From assembly GCF_003286085.1 (NCBI RefSeq), contig NW_020825294.1:5146001-5210000 (forward strand): DNA of 64,000 nt, given 5' to 3'. This document shows positions 59,513 to 64,000 of this stretch, piece by piece (the first letter of the stretch is position 1; the number at the start of each line of letters is the position of its first letter). A program made the translations under genes and the position numbers. Under the pieces are notes generated by a model. It made no database searches and had not been told where the DNA came from. It worked only from the letters and a program-made list of their open reading frames with translations. This stretch comes from Drosophila persimilis. Its lineage: Eukaryota; Arthropoda; Insecta; Diptera; Drosophilidae.

Positions 59513-61562
59513 ATGGACGCAGCTACAGTAGGGTCCCAACACACTGCGAACGATATGAAGCCACAAGCACCAAGCCAGCCGCCGGCCCCGGCGGTCGCAA
59601 AGGCAACAAACGAAAATGGTGTACAAACAGGAGGAGCAAAAAAATCAGAAACTAAAACTGGCTCTGGTGCGTACCCACAGCTCGCTCGGTGTCCGAAGAT
59701 GCTTAATCGCTAATGGATGTGTCCACAATAGCTAATTTCATGTTTACTTTCAATGCAGAATCAACACATTCCAATATGGTGGCTGAAAAAGTGGAAAAGG
59801 TGGAGAAATCAAAGGCCGAGGTGTCCACTGAGAAAGTATTGATTACCATATGCAGTGCCGATCGGAAGACCAAGAAGACGTTCATGTCCATGCCCACGAG
59901 GAAGGATGTGATAGATAAGGGTAAGTAATAAACAGTTCTTAAATTTATATTAAATTAATTAAATAATTAACGTGCATTTATTAGCCCACAAGTATGGCCT
60001 AGCCGGCAACACCATTGTCCTGGAGAGCAATGGCTGCGAGATCTGCGAGGATGAGGTCCTCTTGTTTGCAGCCAAGGAGAAGATTCTGCTAATGCTGCTG
60101 GCCGAAACGGACGAATATGTAATTCTGCCTCCGCCCTCGCCACTGAGCCGATCGGAGCGTGCTGGCAGCTCGGTGGATCCCAGTTTCTATGCCCACAACA
60201 GTATTGTATCGAATGCCAATGACTCGACCGTCTCCAATGACGAGACTCTGTCCCTGGCCAGCGTTACGCCCAGCAATTCAAAGACGTCGGGGCTGTTTAA
60301 AGAATTTTCGATACCTTGGAACAAGGTACCCAATGATATAATGAAATTGCTGCGAGGAAAGCACAGCCTGGGCAAGCGCCTGAATACGTTTGGCAATATC
60401 CTTGTGGATGCATTGCGGGAGTGCTCTGTTCATATACCCATACGGGTGTTCCGACAAGTGGCCCAGCAGGCGGCCGAAAAGTACCCAGATTCGTTGCTGG
60501 AAAAGGATCGCGAAGGTCAACTGATAGCCACCACGCCCCAGTCTCTCATCTCGAAAATGATAAACCGCAACAATGCCCTGAACAGGCCGCAGAAGCGAAC
60601 CAGCGGCTCGAGCAACTCGGGAAACTTTGAGATACACATCAGCAGCAAGAAGCGCAAGTCCAGTGTGGGCGCTACCTCAGCGGCCAATGGCGATGCCAAG
60701 GCCAAGGACCTGGCAGCCAATCGGGATCTGGAGGAGAAGAAAGAGCTGCTCATCTCAAGCTACCGCGGCAGCACCACTGTCGAGCCAGCCACCATTACCG
60801 AGTATATGAAGGAATGCTTCCCGCTGCAGCGCGCGTTCTTTAACAACAACGAAAAGATTCCCGACATTACGTCCATTAAAAATAATTGGCCGTATATCTT
60901 TAACAAAGAACTGCTGTACCAGCACTTTGAGCTGCTCATGTCAATCGATCCCCGTGTGCTGGAGAAACGTTTGACTGGCGAAAAGGAGCGCATATTCAGG
61001 TTCTTTAAGACATCAAAGAACAAGAAGATCAGTGCCCTGGAGGAGAGCAATGCCAATTTGTTGCGCGGCCTGGCCTACCATTTCAATGAGGATCCCGATT
61101 ACATATTCAAGCAGCTGGACAAAGGTCCCTATCCCAAAGATGTGCTGCAGCAAATGAATCCCACAAATGCCCCATGGGTGGCTCTAGTCAGTGAGTAGCC
61201 ATTCAGCCATTAACCGATCATTAAATCAAACGACTAAATCGACTAACTCTATTTTAGATTCGCCTATCACAACAGACAATGGTGTGGAATTGCAGAGTGA
61301 GGCCATGGTCTATATTGAGGGCCAAATAATGGCCCAATTTAGCGCCAATGATGGCGATCTGCCCGACATAATTGCCCAATTGATCTGCTACTATTATACC
61401 TTCAACATGATGTACCCCAAGGAAGCCAATCAAACACTCGAATTTATGGTCATCTACTTTCTGCAGCATGTCCCCGAGCAGGCGCGCAACTCCAAAAAGG
61501 CAGTCACAGCCAACAGCAAATTCAACCAGCTAATTGCCAAGCTGGCCAATGCAAATGGCTGA
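59513..61562 (+). CDS. Uncharacterised protein with CIDE-N/ubiquitin-like N-terminus
   Basis: CDS joins 59513-59666, 59759-59920, 59985-61190 and 61258-61562 (608 residues; all phases agree). After a Pro/Ala-rich leader there is a probable beta-grasp domain at about 76-150 (VLITICSADRKTKKTFMSMP, NTIVLESNGCEICEDEVL, ILLMLLAETDEYV) whose pattern resembles CIDE-N domains. A Ser/Asn-rich linker follows, then a conserved helical block at about 215-305 (SIPWNKVPNDIMKLLRGKHS, VFRQVAQQAAEKYPDSL, SLISKMINRNNALNRP). A basic stretch comes next, and then a long C-terminal region from about 385 (IKNNWPYIFNKELLYQHFEL). The last two blocks remind me of a region found in vertebrate SAMD3-like proteins. No catalytic motif is visible. 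The function is unknown. Confidence 0.85.
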
Positions 61563-61792
61563 AAATCCATAAGCCTCAAATCAATCAAGCATCAATCTCC
61601 TCCACTTCCTCGCTCTATGGAAACCGCCTCTTTGGAGTATGGAGTACATGGAGTCTCATTCTGTTTAGTTTATTTATTATTTTTGCAGACCTATTCCACT
61701 TGTATTTGTACCACTATGTCTAAGATTTACATAAATCGTGTAGTAATGTTGTGTATACATTTCTGATTTTGTTCCCTTACCCACCCCAACGA

Positions 61793-62473
61793 CTAATATT
61801 CAATGCTCTTCTTCTGGAACGGGTTGTTCTTCCTGGCATCCGTCCACTCTTTCTTTGGCTTTGTCACCATTCCTTTCTTTTGCTTTGATCCCTTCACATT
61901 ATGTCCCGCTCCTCTCGCCTGCTGTGGTGGTGCCTTCACACCATATCTGCTTAGATCTTGAATGGCCCAATTTAAGTTGGGTTTCCGATTGGCCATGGAA
62001 ACGCCGAGCGTCACTTTTCTTCGATAGAAATCGCGTTCCTTAAACGTAAAGTTTTCGGCGTTGGTTGGCAGCTCCCCCTTGGACACATCGCACTCTGCAA
62101 ATGTCGACCTCCCGGGCTCTCCCTTATTCTTCCCCTGCTTTCCTTTGGATGGAGTGGGCTCATCTTCAAAGGATTCCCACGTGGTTATCTCATTACGCTT
62201 CGCTTCGATTATGTTTCGCCGGTGGTTCTGCTCCCGTTGCTTTCGGAACTCCTTCGCTTTCTCACTGTCCGCATCGAGGCGCCCAGCGTTGCCCGCCTCC
62301 GCAGCATCTTCTATAAGATCATTCTTCACGTGTTGCCATGGCTGGGCTGCCTCTTCGGGATCAGGAATGGGTGCCGGTGCCCTGTTGCGTGAAAATGGAG
62401 CGGGCTTGAACTTCTGTTTGCCCCAGGATTTGGTGCGATTCTGTAGCATCTCTTTATGGCCAGGTTTCCCCAT
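61793..62473 (-). CDS. Uncharacterised basic protein
   Basis: Single-exon CDS of 226 residues from the ATG at 62471-62473 to TAG at 61793-61795. Highly charged and Lys/Arg-rich, with no membrane segment. Segments that look conserved are KEMLQNRTKSWGKQKFKPAP, AKEFRKQREQNHRRNIIEAK and FTFKERDFYRRKVTLGVSMA. It is probably nuclear or nucleolar from composition, but that is inference. It is divergent from mbm, with a DRE between them, and convergent with the gene at 59513. Upstream in-frame codons up to 62845 look like antisense of the mbm Gly-rich region and were left out. Confidence 0.8.
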   Translation of the reverse strand: MGKPGHKEMLQNRTKSWGKQKFKPAPFSRNRAPAPIPDPEEAAQPWQHVKNDLIEDAAEAGNAGRLDADSEKAKEFRKQREQNHRRNIIEAKRNEITTWESFEDEPTPSKGKQGKNKGEPGRSTFAECDVSKGELPTNAENFTFKERDFYRRKVTLGVSMANRKPNLNWAIQDLSRYGVKAPPQQARGAGHNVKGSKQKKGMVTKPKKEWTDARKNNPFQKKSIEY

Positions 62474-62581
62474 TATTGGGCGTTGGGTTGGTTGCGTTGG
62501 GTTCGTATTTTGAACGTGTTTATTCCACAAAACAATGGTAGGGATGGACGAAGCTGTACTCGGAATTTCGATAGCAAAGTG

Positions 62582-62589
62582 TATCGATA
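62582..62589. promoter_or_regulatory. DRE (TATCGATA) in the divergent promoter next to mbm
   Basis: A perfect DRE lies between the start codons of the basic protein (62473, minus) and mbm (62678, plus), only 204 bases apart. A shared bidirectional promoter is likely. Confidence 0.65.
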
Positions 62590-62677
62590 GTTGGCTAGCA
62601 TCGACCATCTCCAAGCAGCACAACACGTGCGCCGGCGGTGGTAAACGAATATTTCTTGAATTCGGCACTTTTATAGG

Positions 62678-64000
62678 ATGCAAAACGGCCAAGTTCAGGA
62701 CAAATACCATTTCTACTCCGGAGGCCCACAGAACCAAGAGATGCGCAGCCGTGGTGGCCGTGGTGGCCGTGGCGGCCGTGGCGGCCGTGGCGGTGCCAAT
62801 AATCCAAATTTCAACAGGCAGAACGGCGGCCCCTCTGATGGACAATCAAACGGACACCACAACAATGTGAATCAAGAACGTAGACGGGGTGGTGGCGGCG
62901 GTGGTGGTGGCGGTGGTGGTGGCGGTGGTGGTGGCGGTGGTGGTGGCGGTGGTGGTGGTGGTGGCAACCAGTCGGAGTCGTTTTCCAAATTCCGAGATCA
63001 TCAGCACCAAGGCCAAGACAATGGATTACGTAGAGGCGGCGGCGGTGGAGGTGGCGACGGCTGGCGTGGTAGTCGTAGATCTCGCAGGTCTCGTGGTCCA
63101 AGAGATGACAATCGCAGAGATCCGCAACAAAGAGGTGGTCGTAACGATAATTGGGGTGCCCCAATGGAGCCCACTCCCAACACTGTGTTTAACTACGAGC
63201 CTATGGGAATAGCACAACAACCCGAAGCACAGCCACCAGTGTTAGGCGGCTTAGAAGTACCACAACTACCTGACGCTTCCATGAATTATATTCCGTTAGT
63301 TTTAGAAGCACCTGTAGAACAGAAGCAGCCTGCCATTGAAGTAAAACCCACGGAGCCACCTGTCAACTTCAAAATCAAGAAGGAAAAGAAAGACACGCAC
63401 TCGCCAGTTGTAAAACCCGCACCGCAGCCGCAGCCGCAGCCGCAGCCTGCCAAAAAGCCAAAAGAGAGTAGCGACGAGAGCTCTTCGAGCAGTTCTGATG
63501 AAAGCGTTGAAGCTGGTGAAGTGGTCAAAGCTCCAGCTGTGAAAACGAAGACGGAGGCCACAGCTGCAAAGGCTCCAGTGTCGTCTTCGTCATCCTCATC
63601 TTCCGAGGATTCTGACTCTGACAGTGAGGATAGTAAGCCGGCAGCTAAAAGCAAAACTGCAGCTAAAGGGAAGGAATCGAGTGGCAAGACTTCCAAGAAA
63701 CTAAAGAAAACTCTATCCGAAGAGGATGTCGTCTGCCTTGGCTCTCAGAAGCGACACTACACCATACCCGATGAGGATGAGGAGAGCAGCGAGGTGGACG
63801 AAGAAAAGGACGAGGATGAGCAACCCAAGGCCAACAAAAGTAAAAGCAAGCAAAAAGCCGACAATGGCTGTGCAATTTGCGACAAGAAGGCAAGTACTTT
63901 TGGTATACTTAAGGGGAAAATTCTAATTTTGTTTGCATGTTCATTTGAAACAGGGCCACACCTCCTTCGAGTGCCAGATGATCTGCCGTAATTGCTCGGC
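62678..64000 (+). CDS. mbm: Mushroom body miniature, cut by the right edge
   Basis: Nucleolar zinc-knuckle protein needed for ribosome biogenesis and neuroblast growth in flies (family knowledge). Exon 1 is 62678-63889 (404 codons); exon 2 starts at 63954 and runs off the window. It starts MQNGQVQDKYHFYSGG, then has an RGG box (about 20-45), a poly-Gly run of nearly 30 residues (about 70-98), and a second RG/RS-rich stretch. A Pro/Gln-rich linker and long acidic Ser/Glu/Asp stretches typical of CK2 targets follow. The first CCHC zinc knuckle is split by the intron: CAICDKK joined to GHTSFEC. The intron donor is GC (AAG|GCAAGT), not GT. If that intron were retained, the knuckle would be broken and translation would end at 63991. 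Confidence 0.92.
62888..62966. repeat. mbm: GGT/GGC repeat coding for poly-Gly in mbm
   Basis: About 26 consecutive GGT or GGC triplets within the mbm coding exon. Probably length-variable. Confidence 0.85.

Noticed and set aside
62474..62845. N-terminal extension of the basic protein gene (minus)
   Set aside because: This part overlaps the mbm start and Gly-rich coding region on the other strand and encodes Ala/Thr/Ile repeats. The ATG at 62471-62473 begins the plausible protein.
1..64000. CRISPR arrays, bacterial operons, prophage, tRNA, rRNA
   Set aside because: The sequence is insect nuclear DNA with spliced genes. Tandem repeats seen are microsatellites or short minisatellites, and no cloverleaf or rRNA-like segment was noticed by eye. 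A tRNAscan run would settle short tRNA genes.

Overview
This is eukaryotic nuclear DNA from a Drosophila species. The genes are split by short GT-AG introns, the introns and spacers carry many simple repeats, and the core promoters contain fly elements (DRE, Ohler motif 1, Ohler motif 6). The encoded proteins match from memory the set mapped to cytological region 21B of D. melanogaster (Muller element B): Zir, Pi3K21B, Hop, U2af38, Amnionless, the AIG1-like pair, smo and mbm. Smo and Pi3K21B differ enough from the melanogaster proteins I remember that this is a different species. An obscura-group fly is my weak guess. No CRISPR array, bacterial operon, tRNA or rRNA gene was seen.

Layout. 1-27125 (-): Zir, a DOCK/Zizimin-family Rho GEF whose last residues lie off the left edge. 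Its 17.2 kb first coding intron spans 9844-27029. A plus-strand gene with a PABP-binding (PAM2-like) repeat (931-2866) sits inside a C-terminal Zir intron. 27126-33839: spacer with a dispersed AT-rich repeat cluster (28.1-30.1 kb) and microsatellites. 33840-38468 (-): Pi3K21B, whose ATG is split by an intron. 39556-41239 (-) Hop and 41923-42852 (+) U2af38 are divergent, with back-to-back motif 1 sites. 43205-43625 (-): a PET117-like COX assembly factor. 44070-45082 (-): a broken aldehyde dehydrogenase pseudogene. 46283-52748 (+): an AIG1-like gene with three alternative first exons. Amnionless (48496-50070, +) is nested inside it. 53472-54378 (+): a tandem AIG1-like paralogue. 54914-58467 (-): smo. 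59513-61562 (+): an uncharacterised protein with a CIDE-N/ubiquitin-like N-terminus. 61793-62473 (-): a basic uncharacterised protein. 62678 to the right edge (+): mbm, cut by the window end.

The genes do not form one pathway. They include signalling (Zir, Pi3K21B, Smo), chaperoning (Hop), splicing (U2af38), mitochondrial assembly (PET117), nephrocyte endocytosis (Amnionless) and ribosome biogenesis (mbm). The most notable points are: alternative AIG1 first exons that exchange the segment holding the likely catalytic Thr (Ser in one form); a shared motif-6 module beside three promoters, joined at two of them to a dispersed repeat; two GC-AG introns; a nested PAM2-motif gene; and possible unannotated coding remnants in the large Zir intron. 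I found no convincing evidence of a wholly new multi-gene system.
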